Positions 51,664 through 61,749 of a stretch of 64,000 nt of DNA are shown here, one piece after another. Position 1 is the stretch's first letter. Each line of letters starts with the position of its first letter. Under the pieces are notes generated by a model, which did not search any database, was not told the DNA's origin, and saw only the letters and a program-made list of their open reading frames with translations. Source of the DNA: Pseudocolwellia agarivorans (GTDB lineage Bacteria > Pseudomonadota > Gammaproteobacteria > Enterobacterales > Alteromonadaceae); the NCBI RefSeq assembly GCF_002000085.1, contig NZ_MUZU01000011.1, forward strand, positions 1 through 64,000, read 5' to 3'. The position numbers and the translations under genes were made by a program.

Positions 51664-52509
51664 TCAGATCCAAAGATCATAAGGAAATGCATCTTTTAGA
51701 GAATCAAAGTTTATAACAATTGGTTTCTCTCCTTTCATTTCTAGCCCCTCATGGATACTATTGGCATACTCAAACTCGTGACGATCAGTTCCAGCATAGT
51801 AGTCTTTATATTTGAAAAGGTTTTCTTGTTTTGATAGTCGAACATAACGAGCAGGTATTCCAAAAGCCTCAGCAATAACTAAACCATGTAATGATGATGC
51901 CGTAACAAAGCGAGCTTTTAGTATATGCTCTACAACCCTATGCCAGCTTTGCATTGGACTAACTACTTGTGTTCCTTCTGGTAAGTCCAAGTCCACACCT
52001 GTAAGCATGTCATTAAGGTTAGGGACAAATACATGTTCAATAGTACCTGTTGCTTCAAATCTACCGTTAGTTAAACTAGGTAGTAATAATGCAGGATCAC
52101 CATAAATTTCTGGAGAAACTATACCTTTTTTATCTTTTAGCCATTCTCTAGTATACGGACCACGAACAGCTCTTACTTCTAAGGAATTATAGGTATGGAA
52201 GTGTTCAGGGATCTTTCCATTAACACCACTACCCCATATAACAGCATCCTCTTTAGCTAAATGAATAACAGAGCCAATTGCTACCAACTCACGCTTTCTT
52301 TTTGCTTCATCTTCAAGTGTTTTACCGGTCTGCGCCATTAAAAGACTGACTATAATCGATGAGAGATCATCTCCGAAATTTGGTATGTTTTTCCCGGATC
52401 TCCATTGTGTTAAATCAACTGTAGGGTAACTGTGTGTAAAAGGTTGGTTCCTAAAGCCTTTCTTAAAGTCAATCGACGCTTGTTTTAATTTTCTTAATTG
52501 TTTACGCAT
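51664..52509 (-). CDS. Polysaccharide pyruvyl transferase family protein
   Basis: A 281-residue soluble protein of the CsaB/PssM-like pyruvyl transferase family, which makes a pyruvate ketal on sugars using phosphoenolpyruvate. Signs are N-F-G-D-D-L-S (about 40-46), I-W-G-S-G-V-N-G near 92-99, A-V-R-G-P-Y-T (about 114-120) and the late T-A-S-S-L-H-G-L-V-I-A-E-A-F-G-I-P (about 206-222). Pyruvate groups would give the EPS a negative charge. The gene starts 13 bases after the flippase stop. Confidence 0.88.
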   Translation of the reverse strand: MRKQLRKLKQASIDFKKGFRNQPFTHSYPTVDLTQWRSGKNIPNFGDDLSSIIVSLLMAQTGKTLEDEAKRKRELVAIGSVIHLAKEDAVIWGSGVNGKIPEHFHTYNSLEVRAVRGPYTREWLKDKKGIVSPEIYGDPALLLPSLTNGRFEATGTIEHVFVPNLNDMLTGVDLDLPEGTQVVSPMQSWHRVVEHILKARFVTASSLHGLVIAEAFGIPARYVRLSKQENLFKYKDYYAGTDRHEFEYANSIHEGLEMKGEKPIVINFDSLKDAFPYDLWI

Positions 52510-52522
52510 TTGCTACTTTGCC

Positions 52523-53857
52523 TTAATATCGTTTTAATTTAAAAAAAATAAGAATTGATGTTTCAATATGAAGAATTCGTCTAACAGCAGATACACTAAT
52601 AATTCCAAGTATTACCATGGATGTAGCATTAGCAATTGCGCACCCTAATGCTCCCCAAATTGGTATCAAAATAATATCAAGTAATATATTTATACTAATA
52701 GCAATCCATATATATTTACTTGCTTTTTGTTCATTTCCAGTAAGAGCTAAAGTTGAATTACATGGTCCACATAAGAGGAGAAATACTACACCAATCAGGT
52801 ATATTCTCATTACATTTGCTCCTAATATGAATTCAGGACCAAACACCATCATGACTTGTTCTGCAAAAATAAAGAGTATTAAGGTTATAGGTATACCTGT
52901 AAAAACAAATATTTTCACCATAGTTGAAATATGATTTTGAAGAACCTTGTCATCCGACTTCCCATAAGCTTCGGCTATAATAGGTTTATATTGCATCAAG
53001 ATTATTGCACGCATTAAGCCTGCTACTTCAGCGACACGAGCAGAGATTCTAACTAAGGCTACATTTTCAGGCGTGGAAAGTAGCCCAGTTAAAAGAACAT
53101 CAATATGTTGACCTAACACAAAGCCTAAAGATACCAAAGAAAAATGCATCCCACTTTTTAATAAAGCCTTATCTCCTAAACTTTCAAATAAATCGGCATT
53201 ATCATCGTCTTTAGATATTGAGTTTGTGTTTTTCTTACATATACTCTTTAATGTACCTTTAATCATTAAGATAGAAGCAATTAAGCTACCCAAAATAGCA
53301 AAAACGTATGTCAAAGAAACTGATTTGACATCAGGGTTAATACCCATATACCAAACATAGATACAGGCTATAATCATCAAAACTGGATATACTAGTTGGC
53401 TACCAGTTATTGAACGTACAACTTGTTTAGTACCTAAACAAATAGATTCTAAGTATTTGCGAGAAAGTACAAATGGAAGCATTAAAATAGCAGCTAATAT
53501 GGTTAAGGAGTATTCATTAAAAACATTTGTAAACGTTACTAAAAGAACTCCAATAAGCACAACAAAAGACACCAAGGGAATAATATAATACTTAACTAAC
53601 CTCCATATACTCTGCCACCTTTTTGAATTCGCAATTCGGTGTTTCCCTATTCGGGCAATATCTCTCATTAATACCTGATCAAGACCAGCCGAAAGAATTA
53701 GCACTAATAAAGCAGAAACTGATAGCGCAATAGACAATAAGCCAAAAACCTCACTACCAAAAACTCTCGTTATCACAATTGTTTGAATAAAAGTTAGTCC
53801 AATTGCTAGCATTCGAACACTTAGTAACTTACTAAGTTTTAATAATATAGATTTCAT
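52523..53857 (-). CDS. Wzx-type flippase (oligosaccharide flippase family)
   Basis: A 444-residue membrane protein with about 12 hydrophobic segments and the MATE-like/MOP pattern of oligosaccharide flippases: an early V-R-M-L-A-I-G-L-T-F-I-Q, then R-V-F-G-S-E-V-F-G near 31, and a C-terminal series of helices with G-N-E-Q-K-A-S-K. It should flip the undecaprenyl-linked repeat unit to the periplasm. Its start overlaps the stop of the upstream glycosyltransferase by 4 bases. Confidence 0.85.
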   Translation of the reverse strand: MKSILLKLSKLLSVRMLAIGLTFIQTIVITRVFGSEVFGLLSIALSVSALLVLILSAGLDQVLMRDIARIGKHRIANSKRWQSIWRLVKYYIIPLVSFVVLIGVLLVTFTNVFNEYSLTILAAILMLPFVLSRKYLESICLGTKQVVRSITGSQLVYPVLMIIACIYVWYMGINPDVKSVSLTYVFAILGSLIASILMIKGTLKSICKKNTNSISKDDDNADLFESLGDKALLKSGMHFSLVSLGFVLGQHIDVLLTGLLSTPENVALVRISARVAEVAGLMRAIILMQYKPIIAEAYGKSDDKVLQNHISTMVKIFVFTGIPITLILFIFAEQVMMVFGPEFILGANVMRIYLIGVVFLLLCGPCNSTLALTGNEQKASKYIWIAISINILLDIILIPIWGALGCAIANATSMVILGIISVSAVRRILHIETSILIFFKLKRY

Positions 53858-54930
53858 ACTTTATTTTTTGAACCTTTATCTAATACGTTACGATAAAAAG
53901 ATAAAGTTTGTTCTGCAATATTATCCCACTCAAAAGTAGATAAATTAGGTTGCTTTCCAGTCTCTTTCAACTTACAAGAATTTTTGATTGCTATTGATAA
54001 TTGATTACCATCAAGCTCACCATCAATAAGTTGTACCCAATTTTCACCCACTTGACTTTGCAACTCTCTAAATAAAGATGTATTGCTTGCTAAGATTGGT
54101 CGTCCTACCGATAATGCAAATATTGCAGCCCCTGAATTTAATACATCAGAATAAGGAAAAACAACTAGTTCAGTTTCACTAATAGCCTGAATGAGCTCTT
54201 TATCATCTAAAAATCGGTTCTCGAAGATGATATCATTTTGTTGTTCAGAACTTAGGCTGCTTAGCTTTTTAATAAGGTTTTTATCAGGACTTGTCCCACA
54301 CATTTTACCTTTTATTTTTAATATAGAAGTACCTGATGGCAACTCTAAAAACGCATCTAACAATTTATAAGCATTTTTATATTTAGCAATCGATCCAAAA
54401 AACAAGATATGAGGTTTGTCATTTTTAATTGTTGGCATTGTCTTCATATATTTTTTTATAACTGGGTCATAATGCCCATGAGGTATTACAATGTTCGGTA
54501 TTTTTTTCCAATTATTAAAAATCTCTTCGCCTCGGGCTTTAGATGCTTTTGTCATATAAATCAGTGCGTCAACTCTTTGGGAGAATCTAGGCCAGAAATA
54601 ATCGTCCATCAGCCCCCCATTTCGTTGCTCAGATCTTTTCAAATTATGTACGGTCCAAATAACTGGAATTTTAAAAAGCTTAGCGTGAAAAAAAACTAAC
54701 CATAAAAACAATAGCTTTATCCAGAAGACAACGCCTTGAGAAGTAGCTAAAAAAACATCTGGCCAGTGGATATGTAAAACTTTCTTACCTCTGGTAAAAA
54801 AATATGAAGCTAAAGAAAACTCAACTACTTTTACGTCATTATTCAATTCTAAAGAAGAGTAAAGTAAAGACTGGTAAGGGTTCTCATTTTCATTTTTACG
54901 TTTAGGCCAGGCAATTACAGTTAGGCTCAA
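53854..54930 (-). CDS. Glycosyltransferase, GT-B fold (GT4-like)
   Basis: A 358-residue protein with a GT-B architecture. The N-terminal half has H-I-H-W-P-D and I-W-T-V-H-N-L (about 96-102); the middle has V-I-P-H-G-H-Y (about 148-154); the donor-binding half has I-L-F-F-G-S-I-A-K-Y-K-N and the E-x-E-L-V-V-F-P-Y-S-D then A-L-S-V-G-R-P-I-L-A near 260-280. A hydrophobic stretch near 67-82 may attach it to the inner membrane. The sugar cannot be named. It is translationally coupled to the flippase gene. Confidence 0.75.
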   Translation of the reverse strand: MSLTVIAWPKRKNENENPYQSLLYSSLELNNDVKVVEFSLASYFFTRGKKVLHIHWPDVFLATSQGVVFWIKLLFLWLVFFHAKLFKIPVIWTVHNLKRSEQRNGGLMDDYFWPRFSQRVDALIYMTKASKARGEEIFNNWKKIPNIVIPHGHYDPVIKKYMKTMPTIKNDKPHILFFGSIAKYKNAYKLLDAFLELPSGTSILKIKGKMCGTSPDKNLIKKLSSLSSEQQNDIIFENRFLDDKELIQAISETELVVFPYSDVLNSGAAIFALSVGRPILASNTSLFRELQSQVGENWVQLIDGELDGNQLSIAIKNSCKLKETGKQPNLSTFEWDNIAEQTLSFYRNVLDKGSKNKV

Positions 54931-55195
54931 ATCTTTTCTCCACTTTTACTACAATTAATATTACAAGCACTACTAACAAACACGAGAGATATAGTGCAAT
55001 TTATGATTTTAGTTAATTACTCATCACAAAATAATGCCTAAGCCTTAAATATTATTTACAGTAATCTTAAGGATTTGCTACATTAATTTTTAATAAGCTT
55101 TATTTTTAATAACTGCCCAAATAACTAAACTTATACATATATTCAATAAGCTCGAATTTAAAAGAACTAACACCTAAATTTAATTATCTTAAGAA

Positions 55196-56623
55196 TTAAT
55201 TTCCTTTAGAAACATTAAAATTTGAGAGCTGTTTTATTTTATTAAATCTGATATTACTTTTTACAAATTGCATTAAATATAAAGCTATAAATGCGGTACA
55301 AAACTGGGCAGCTACGGCATTTAAGGCTCCACGCATAACAATAGCAATAAATCCCATCAGAATAGCGTAAATAAAAAATGATGACGGCAGAGGAATACAG
55401 TTGTTAAGTGATTTTGCATGAAACTCTATTCTAGAAATATAAAATGCCAATAGAAAAAAAATAACGAAAGGCCCAATAAAACCAAACCCCATCAAAGCTT
55501 CGGCTTGAAGCGGGCTAGAAACATTGTTATAAAAATACCCCAAATCAGCTGAAACTATCTGTCCTGTATCAAGTGGTTTATTAGCCCATAAAGCTCTAGG
55601 CACAAAAAACAAAATAACACCAATAAAGTTTACTCCATATCTAATAGGCCCTATATCTTTTATATAATATTCTACGGTTGATACTATTTGCATAAAAGCA
55701 TCAAAATCTACTCTCAATAGATAACTAGAAATCACTGATGAATCAGCTCGAAGTAAGGCTCCAGATAAATCTAGCTCTTCCCTACCAAGGGATTTAATAC
55801 CAGGAAAAACAATAAATAAAACCACTATTGAAAAAATAGCAACAGATGCCTTATTTTTTGTATTGAAATAATCAATGACAAATGTGCTGAGAGCTATAAA
55901 TATCCCGAATAGAACAAATCTAGGCAATGCAGGTAAATAATTAATAGCTATAAATGGTAATAAAAACATAGCCAAAAAATATATATTTTGAATTTTTATC
56001 TTTGAATTTGGGGAGTATTTAACAAGAAATAAAAGCATTATCATTGATAATAAGCTTAAAGAACGGCACATAAAGAGAAATTGTTGAGTCAACCCCTCAA
56101 AAGGTACACGTTCAATTTGAAACCTACCAACAAACAAATTAGACGGACCTGCCGCAACGGCCAAGACCATTGCCACTATAGCAAAAGACCAAGCCCATTT
56201 AGAGTAAAAAAGTATATCTCTATAATCTAAGTTTATTCTATTTGTGGAGGTCATAACACCAGCGTACTTTTTAGTATGAAATGCCATACCAGCATGGAAT
56301 GCCAGATGAGAGAGTGAGATAAGTCCAATAGCCAAACAAATATACTGAGGATGCAAGTTTGCATACCATGGAAATATTTGTGTCGAAATTTGAAATACAG
56401 CAGGAATAGCAATAAAAAATAAAATGAAAAATTCAAACATGTATGAGATCCCTCCTCTACGCTTATCAAAAACCATTGCTATGAAAGTTAAGGATGAGGA
56501 TGTAAGAAAAGCAATAGATAATAATATTGCCTTGTCCCATGTACCGGAAAATGGAGAAATAAATAATATCGCTATTAGAATAATGAAAGAGATACGTCTT
56601 AGTATAAAAATATGATTAATCAT
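55196..56623 (-). CDS. Candidate Wzy polymerase (polytopic membrane protein)
   Basis: A 475-residue protein with about 12-14 hydrophobic segments and two larger loops containing many charged residues, as in oligosaccharide repeat-unit polymerases. No strong sequence signature is visible, as is usual for Wzy. Position is the main evidence: it lies in the assembly array between glycosyltransferases and the flippase. Its start overlaps the upstream transferase stop by 4 bases. The 265 bases downstream, before the next gene, are AT-rich with no gene seen. Confidence 0.7.
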   Translation of the reverse strand: MINHIFILRRISFIILIAILFISPFSGTWDKAILLSIAFLTSSSLTFIAMVFDKRRGGISYMFEFFILFFIAIPAVFQISTQIFPWYANLHPQYICLAIGLISLSHLAFHAGMAFHTKKYAGVMTSTNRINLDYRDILFYSKWAWSFAIVAMVLAVAAGPSNLFVGRFQIERVPFEGLTQQFLFMCRSLSLLSMIMLLFLVKYSPNSKIKIQNIYFLAMFLLPFIAINYLPALPRFVLFGIFIALSTFVIDYFNTKNKASVAIFSIVVLFIVFPGIKSLGREELDLSGALLRADSSVISSYLLRVDFDAFMQIVSTVEYYIKDIGPIRYGVNFIGVILFFVPRALWANKPLDTGQIVSADLGYFYNNVSSPLQAEALMGFGFIGPFVIFFLLAFYISRIEFHAKSLNNCIPLPSSFFIYAILMGFIAIVMRGALNAVAAQFCTAFIALYLMQFVKSNIRFNKIKQLSNFNVSKGN

Positions 56624-57708
56624 TGTTCAGATATCACCATTAACCAAGCTTTTTTAACTTTACTTATAGAATATGTAGTAGCAACATTCTGCTTATTTTT
56701 TAATTCATTCACTTTGATATGACTATTTAATAAATCACGCAAAAATTCGCTTACTTCATTTGTATTTTTTTCTTTAAACAAGCCAATATGTTCCCCTTCC
56801 CCTAGGATATCTCTTGGTCCAATATGATCAGTAGCTATCACAGCACAACCACTAGCAATAGCTTCAACAATTACAATTCCGAAAAGCTCCTCCCAAGTTT
56901 GAGTTTTTTGAGATAATAGCATTAGAACATCATGTTCTGACATGATTAGAGCAAGTTTACTCCTGTCATAAATAGCTCCAAGGTAGTTAACCTGTGAATC
57001 TTCTGTACGAACTAAACTCTCAAGTGGTCCTTTACCTACAACAGTTAATACTACTTCTTGTTCAGTAAACCTTCTAACTATTGAAAGCAGTTGTTTGATC
57101 CCTTTTTTTTCTGATATTTCACCTACATAAAGAAGCTTAAGAGGCGCTTCATTATTTGGAACTCTATTCAATCCTGCTTGGAAAAAAACATCAGGTACTG
57201 CATGTGGGATAACCGTTGGTACAGCTTTAGTATGAAAAGTTACAGATTTAGCAACTTCCTTGGTTACAGCTATAACTTTAACGTTTGAATGAGTAATAAA
57301 GCTTTTCCATTGGTTGCTTAAATACTTTTTCAAAAACGAGAAGTATGGTTGACGTGGTGTTTTATTCAAATCCCAATCATGCCAGGAAGTGTGATATAAA
57401 ATTTTATTATGTTTAGCTAGGCGTTTATAAAAAAGTAATCGCCAGTCCCATGGTGCAAACCCCATTAAGATAACTTCATTTTTTATAAATGGCAGTTTGA
57501 ATCTAAATATTAAATCGTTCAGGGCATTTTTAGTACGTTCCATAAATGGTGTACGGTCAACTAACCATGCTCTTAACCACTCTTTAAATACACTGTAACG
57601 ATGTTCACCAACTAAATCTATTTCGTTCGAATTCCCCAACTCAAATAAAGCAGGAAAATATTTTCTTGGATTAGTTTCATGGATAATCCTAACTTTAGTT
57701 AATGTCAT
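56620..57708 (-). CDS. GT4-type glycosyltransferase
   Basis: A 362-residue GT-B fold transferase. The donor-binding half has L-L-Y-V-G-E-I-S-E-K-K-G-I (about 188-200), V-G-K-G-P-L (about 218-223) and the E-x7-E motif W-E-E-L-F-G-I-V-I-V-E-A-I-A-S-G (about 273-288), which binds the nucleotide sugar. The N-terminal half has an H-E-T-N-P-R start and V-I-L-M-G-F-A-P. Specificity is unknown. It overlaps both neighbours by 4 bases, so it is part of a coupled run. Confidence 0.85.
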   Translation of the reverse strand: MTLTKVRIIHETNPRKYFPALFELGNSNEIDLVGEHRYSVFKEWLRAWLVDRTPFMERTKNALNDLIFRFKLPFIKNEVILMGFAPWDWRLLFYKRLAKHNKILYHTSWHDWDLNKTPRQPYFSFLKKYLSNQWKSFITHSNVKVIAVTKEVAKSVTFHTKAVPTVIPHAVPDVFFQAGLNRVPNNEAPLKLLYVGEISEKKGIKQLLSIVRRFTEQEVVLTVVGKGPLESLVRTEDSQVNYLGAIYDRSKLALIMSEHDVLMLLSQKTQTWEELFGIVIVEAIASGCAVIATDHIGPRDILGEGEHIGLFKEKNTNEVSEFLRDLLNSHIKVNELKNKQNVATTYSISKVKKAWLMVISEQ

Positions 57709-58841
57709 AAACTTAACCCACTTAATTTAAGTAAAGTTTCAGTTTGTTGCTTCCAAGAATATTCAGAAGCCTTTTTACTTCCTTCTAAAGAAAGTTTTTT
57801 CCATAAATCATCTGAAGCCATTAACATATCAATACTTTGAGTTATAGTTTGCTGATCATTTGCATCGCAGTATATAGCAGCATCACCACAACGCTCTTGT
57901 AAACTAGGAATACTAGATGATATGACAGGACAACCAAATGTCATTGCTTCTATAGGTGGTAACGGACTTGCCTCATAAAATGATGGAAATAATAAGAATC
58001 TAGCTTTAGCGAAAGCTTTATATATTTCTTCAGGATCATTCACTTGACCTCGCATTTCCAATCTATCTTTAACATCTTCAGGTATGTCAACGTCAAAAGA
58101 GTCAAAAACCCCAGAACTAGAGCCTATTACTACAAACTTCATATTTTTGTAAGTTTGTAAAAACTTTACTGCTGCACTGAGAACACCCTCTGCATTCTTT
58201 CTTTTACTTAAAGAACCAACATAAATTCCATAATTCCTATCTTCAATAGGAACTATGGAGCTATTAAATTCTAAAGTAGAACGTTCATCTGGTATACCGC
58301 CATTTTGAGCTGAAAATAATATATTAGTATTATTCAATTTCGGGTAATGCTTTAAGATAGCGCTTTTTTCAGCATTTGATACCGTAACAACAACATCACT
58401 TTTTGCTAGCTCTAGAGGGATTAAAGCAGAGTAAAAGGCTTTAAATTTCCAATTATAAGCACTTGGGAAATATTTGTATGAAAGATCATGAATCATAGTC
58501 ACGACCTTTTGTTTACTCGACATTAAGCTTAATACAGGCGCAGTATTACCCAAGCACCATAGTGTTTTTGAATTACAATATTTAGGTAATTGAAATTGTT
58601 CCCATAAATGACCAGATAAACTCCCTTTACGTGTTAACTTTATAACTTCAAGTCTTGGAGGTGCAATTATTTCACCTTTTTCAGGAAGAATAACTTCAGG
58701 GACTTCAATTATCCCTTCTTTTGCTAATTTATCTAGAGCGACAAGGATTTCTCGCTCAACTCTTTGCACACCAGTTATATTCTGTAACAGAAAGCGACCA
58801 TTTAAAATTATTTTAGGGGTTATCACTATATTATCCTTCAT
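57705..58841 (-). CDS. GT4-type glycosyltransferase
   Basis: A 378-residue GT-B transferase of the group common in EPS clusters. Landmarks are N-I-T-G-V-Q-R-V-E-R-E-I (about 19-30) in the acceptor half, Y-V-G-S-L-S-K-R-K-N (about 212-221), and F-P-S-F-Y-E-A-S-P-L-P-P-I-E-A-M-T-F-G-C-P (about 284-303) with the E-x7-E-like motif. Such G-V-Q-R-V proteins are often mannosyl- or rhamnosyltransferases, but this is only suggestive. It starts 16 bases after the upstream transferase. Confidence 0.85.
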   Translation of the reverse strand: MKDNIVITPKIILNGRFLLQNITGVQRVEREILVALDKLAKEGIIEVPEVILPEKGEIIAPPRLEVIKLTRKGSLSGHLWEQFQLPKYCNSKTLWCLGNTAPVLSLMSSKQKVVTMIHDLSYKYFPSAYNWKFKAFYSALIPLELAKSDVVVTVSNAEKSAILKHYPKLNNTNILFSAQNGGIPDERSTLEFNSSIVPIEDRNYGIYVGSLSKRKNAEGVLSAAVKFLQTYKNMKFVVIGSSSGVFDSFDVDIPEDVKDRLEMRGQVNDPEEIYKAFAKARFLLFPSFYEASPLPPIEAMTFGCPVISSSIPSLQERCGDAAIYCDANDQQTITQSIDMLMASDDLWKKLSLEGSKKASEYSWKQQTETLLKLSGLSL

Positions 58842-58857
58842 TAAAAATGACCGCTTA

Positions 58858-60042
58858 TTATTTCGTATTTAATAGATCAAGTTTTTCAATATTGAAATCA
58901 TTTTCCAGACCATAACGAACAAACTCACTGATCTCTGCCTGAAAACGATTATTTCCAAAAAACTCTGCATTGTCCCTACATTGGCTTTCAGAAAATTTGT
59001 CTATATTCTTTTCGAATTCGTCTACAGCTTTTGAAATATGATCTTCATCTTGCTTTAAAAACCAAACACCAGATGGCTTATCTGATTGTCCAAGTGGTTT
59101 TACAGTTTCTGCTGTTCCACCAAAGCCATAACAAATGACAGGCGTACCACATGCTTGTGCTTCTACAGGTAAAATACCGAAATCTTCAAACGCAGCAAAA
59201 ACAAATGCTTTAGCACGTTGGATTAAGCTAACCATTGCATCAATTTCTTGATATCCAACAAACTCAATATTATCACCAGCAATTTTTTTTAGGTTAGATA
59301 ACTCTGGACCATCTCCAATAACTACTAATTTACGTTCTTTAGTTTTAGAAAAAGCTTTTACAATAAGATCTATTTTTTTGTAAGGCACTAAACGAGAAGC
59401 AGTTACATAGTAATCTTCTCTAACCCCTGTATATAAACTAAATTTGTCAATATTAACTGGAGGGTAAATAACTTTTGATTTACGTCTGTATATCTTAAAA
59501 ATTCGTTTTTGGATGAAATGTGAATTAGCTAAAATAGCATCGACAGTATTAGTACTTCGTACATCCCATGATCTAAACCTATAAATGAGTTCTTTTGCTA
59601 TTTCTCTTTTTAAGAAAGAAAAGTTGCCTTGTATATTTTCTATATATTCATGACTTAAATCCCATGCATAACGAGCTGGGCTATGAATATAAGATATGTG
59701 TGGTTGGTCAACGCTGGTTAGAACACCTTTTGCTAATGCTGCAGATGAGCTCAAAACGACCTCATGTTTAGAAACATCAAATTGCTCAATATGGCGTGTA
59801 CACATTAATAATAGGTTTCTATAATATTTTTCTACATATGGCAGTTTATTTAACCTACTGACATTGATTTTTTTACTGTTTAGAAACGATTCATCTGCTT
59901 CGTTTAAGAAATTAAAAAGAGTGTAGATTTCATTATTAGGAAATATGGTTGAAAATTGTTCAACAACTTTTTCTGCTCCTCCTAAAACTGGAAGCCAATC
60001 ATGCACAATTCCTACACTAAGTTCATCTAAATTATTTTTCAT
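58858..60042 (-). CDS. GT4-type glycosyltransferase (WbaZ-like)
   Basis: A 394-residue GT-B transferase. The acceptor half has V-H-D-W-L-P-V-L-G-G-A-E-K-V-V (about 13-27); the middle has S-Y-I-H-S-P-A-R-Y-A-W-D (about 115-126); the donor half has T-A-S-R-L-V-P-Y-K (about 205-213) and F-E-D-F-G-I-L-P-V-E-A-Q-A-C-G-T-P (about 290-306), the E-x7-E motif. The H-S-P-x-R-Y-x-W-D pattern is typical of WbaZ/WbdC-like mannosyltransferases, which would fit the GDP-mannose genes in the locus. Confidence 0.85.
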   Translation of the reverse strand: MKNNLDELSVGIVHDWLPVLGGAEKVVEQFSTIFPNNEIYTLFNFLNEADESFLNSKKINVSRLNKLPYVEKYYRNLLLMCTRHIEQFDVSKHEVVLSSSAALAKGVLTSVDQPHISYIHSPARYAWDLSHEYIENIQGNFSFLKREIAKELIYRFRSWDVRSTNTVDAILANSHFIQKRIFKIYRRKSKVIYPPVNIDKFSLYTGVREDYYVTASRLVPYKKIDLIVKAFSKTKERKLVVIGDGPELSNLKKIAGDNIEFVGYQEIDAMVSLIQRAKAFVFAAFEDFGILPVEAQACGTPVICYGFGGTAETVKPLGQSDKPSGVWFLKQDEDHISKAVDEFEKNIDKFSESQCRDNAEFFGNNRFQAEISEFVRYGLENDFNIEKLDLLNTK

Positions 60043-60152
60043 ATTTAATCCATCACAATTTTCAATAGCTCAACCTAAGTTGAGTACTTCAACTCAAACC
60101 AATCTCAGTTTAATATATTAAGCTCTTAGCTCTTAAGATATTAAATTTTCTA

Positions 60153-61505
60153 TCAACTATTAATACGACCAATTGACCAATAATCAAAGCCTTTAGCTTT
60201 CATTCGCACTGGTTCAAATAAGTTACGACCATCAAATACTACCGCTTCACTTAACTCTTCTTTAACTGTATTAAAATCAGGTGCTTTGAAGTTTTGCCAT
60301 TCGGTACAAATAACTAGTGCATCAGCACCTTTAAGGGCTGCTTCTTTAGTGCCCATTAAGCTTAAATCGTTACGGTTACCACAAATGCGTTGGGTTTCTT
60401 CCATCGCTTCTGGGTCGTAGGCTTGTACTTTAGCGCCTGCTTTCCATAGTGCTTCCATTAATACTAAGCTGGGTGCTTCGCGCATGTCGTCGGTATTTGG
60501 CTTGAATGATAAGCCCCATAATGCAAAGGTTTTACCTTTAATGGCATTAGGATTTTCGGCTAAACCAAAGTGCTTTGAGATGTATTCAAATAGTTTGTTC
60601 TTTTGTGCGTAGTTAACAGATTCAACGGCTTTAAGTATTTGTGATTCGTAGCCAATACCGTCTGCTGTGCGTACAAGTGCTTGTACGTCTTTAGGGAAGC
60701 ATGAACCACCGTAACCACAACCTGGGTATATAAATTGGTAACCTATACGTGGGTCTGAACCTATGCCATGACGAACGTTTTCAATGTCGGCCCCTACGCG
60801 TTCGGCTATGTTTGCCATTTCGTTCATGAAGCTTATTTTGGTGGCTAGCATACAGTTAGCTGCGTATTTTGTTAGCTCAGCTGATTTGATGTCCATTACT
60901 ATAATTTTTTCATGGTTACGGTTAAATGGTGCGTAAAGCTCGCGCATGAGTTCTTCAGCTTCGGTAGAGTCTGTGCCTATTACTATGCGATCTGGGCGTT
61001 TACAATCAGCTACCGCTGAACCTTCTTTTAAAAACTCAGGGTTTGAAACTACGGCAAATGTTGGTGCGCTGTTATCAGGAAAACGGGCATCAAGTACTTT
61101 ATTAACTTGGTCTTTTACTTTGTCGGCTGTGCCTACAGGTACGGTTGATTTGTCGATTATTACTTTAGGTGATGTCATGTGAGTAGCAATAGTTTCAGCT
61201 ACTTTAAGTACGTATTTTAAGTCGGCAGAGCCGTCTTCATCTGGTGGTGTACCTACGGCAATAAACTGTAATTCACCAAAATTAGCGCCAAATTCAGCGT
61301 CGGTTGTGAAAATTAAACGCCCTTCTGCATAGTTACTTTCAACCAGTGGTGTTAAACCCGGTTCGTATATTGGAATAATTCCTTTTTTAAGATCATCAAT
61401 TTTGTTTTGATCTATGTCTACACAACAAACGTCGTGTCCTGCATCAGCTAATACTGCTGCTTGTACTAGGCCTACGTAGCCTATTCCGTAAAAAGTAACT
61501 TTCAT
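60153..61505 (-). CDS. ugd: UDP-glucose 6-dehydrogenase
   Basis: A 450-residue enzyme that oxidises UDP-glucose to UDP-glucuronate with two NAD+. N-terminal Rossmann motif [10 protein letters not shown] (about 7-16), the V-G-T-P-P-D-E-D-G (about 88-96) and the catalytic Cys in [12 protein letters not shown] (about 260-271) are intact. The C-terminal UDP-binding domain ends F-D-Y-W-S-I-G-R. It would provide GlcA for the EPS, with the negatively charged ManNAcA of the wecBC fusion as a second acidic donor. The base composition is visibly less AT-rich than the glycosyltransferases beside it. Confidence 0.96.
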   Translation of the reverse strand: MKVTFYGIGYVGLVQAAVLADAGHDVCCVDIDQNKIDDLKKGIIPIYEPGLTPLVESNYAEGRLIFTTDAEFGANFGELQFIAVGTPPDEDGSADLKYVLKVAETIATHMTSPKVIIDKSTVPVGTADKVKDQVNKVLDARFPDNSAPTFAVVSNPEFLKEGSAVADCKRPDRIVIGTDSTEAEELMRELYAPFNRNHEKIIVMDIKSAELTKYAANCMLATKISFMNEMANIAERVGADIENVRHGIGSDPRIGYQFIYPGCGYGGSCFPKDVQALVRTADGIGYESQILKAVESVNYAQKNKLFEYISKHFGLAENPNAIKGKTFALWGLSFKPNTDDMREAPSLVLMEALWKAGAKVQAYDPEAMEETQRICGNRNDLSLMGTKEAALKGADALVICTEWQNFKAPDFNTVKEELSEAVVFDGRNLFEPVRMKAKGFDYWSIGRINS

Positions 61506-61542
61506 TTTATTCTTATTTCCTTAAAGTATTCAATTTAAGTCA

Positions 61543-61728
61543 TTAAACCTGTCAGCGAATTCCGCTAATTTTTCTAATTAGAGATAAACCCTACAACCTT
61601 TTTTCACCACAGAGTACACCGAGGCGCTTTGCGCTTCACCGAGCAGTGATAAAACATTTAAGGGTTAAACACCTCAAAAGTTAAACCTGCCAGCGAATTC
61701 CGCTAATTTTTCTAATTAGAGATAAACC
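61543..61728. repeat. Modular repeat with 48-base direct repeats between ugd and wcaJ
   Basis: Near-perfect 48-base direct repeats (61543-61590 and 61681-61728, each containing CAGCGAATTCCGCTAATTTT) flank an ACCACAGAGTACACCGAGGCGC...CACCGAG element (61605-61644). The same two-module layout is seen at 33057-33207. Confidence 0.7.
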
Positions 61729-61749
61729 GTAAAACATTTTTTGTTGTTT

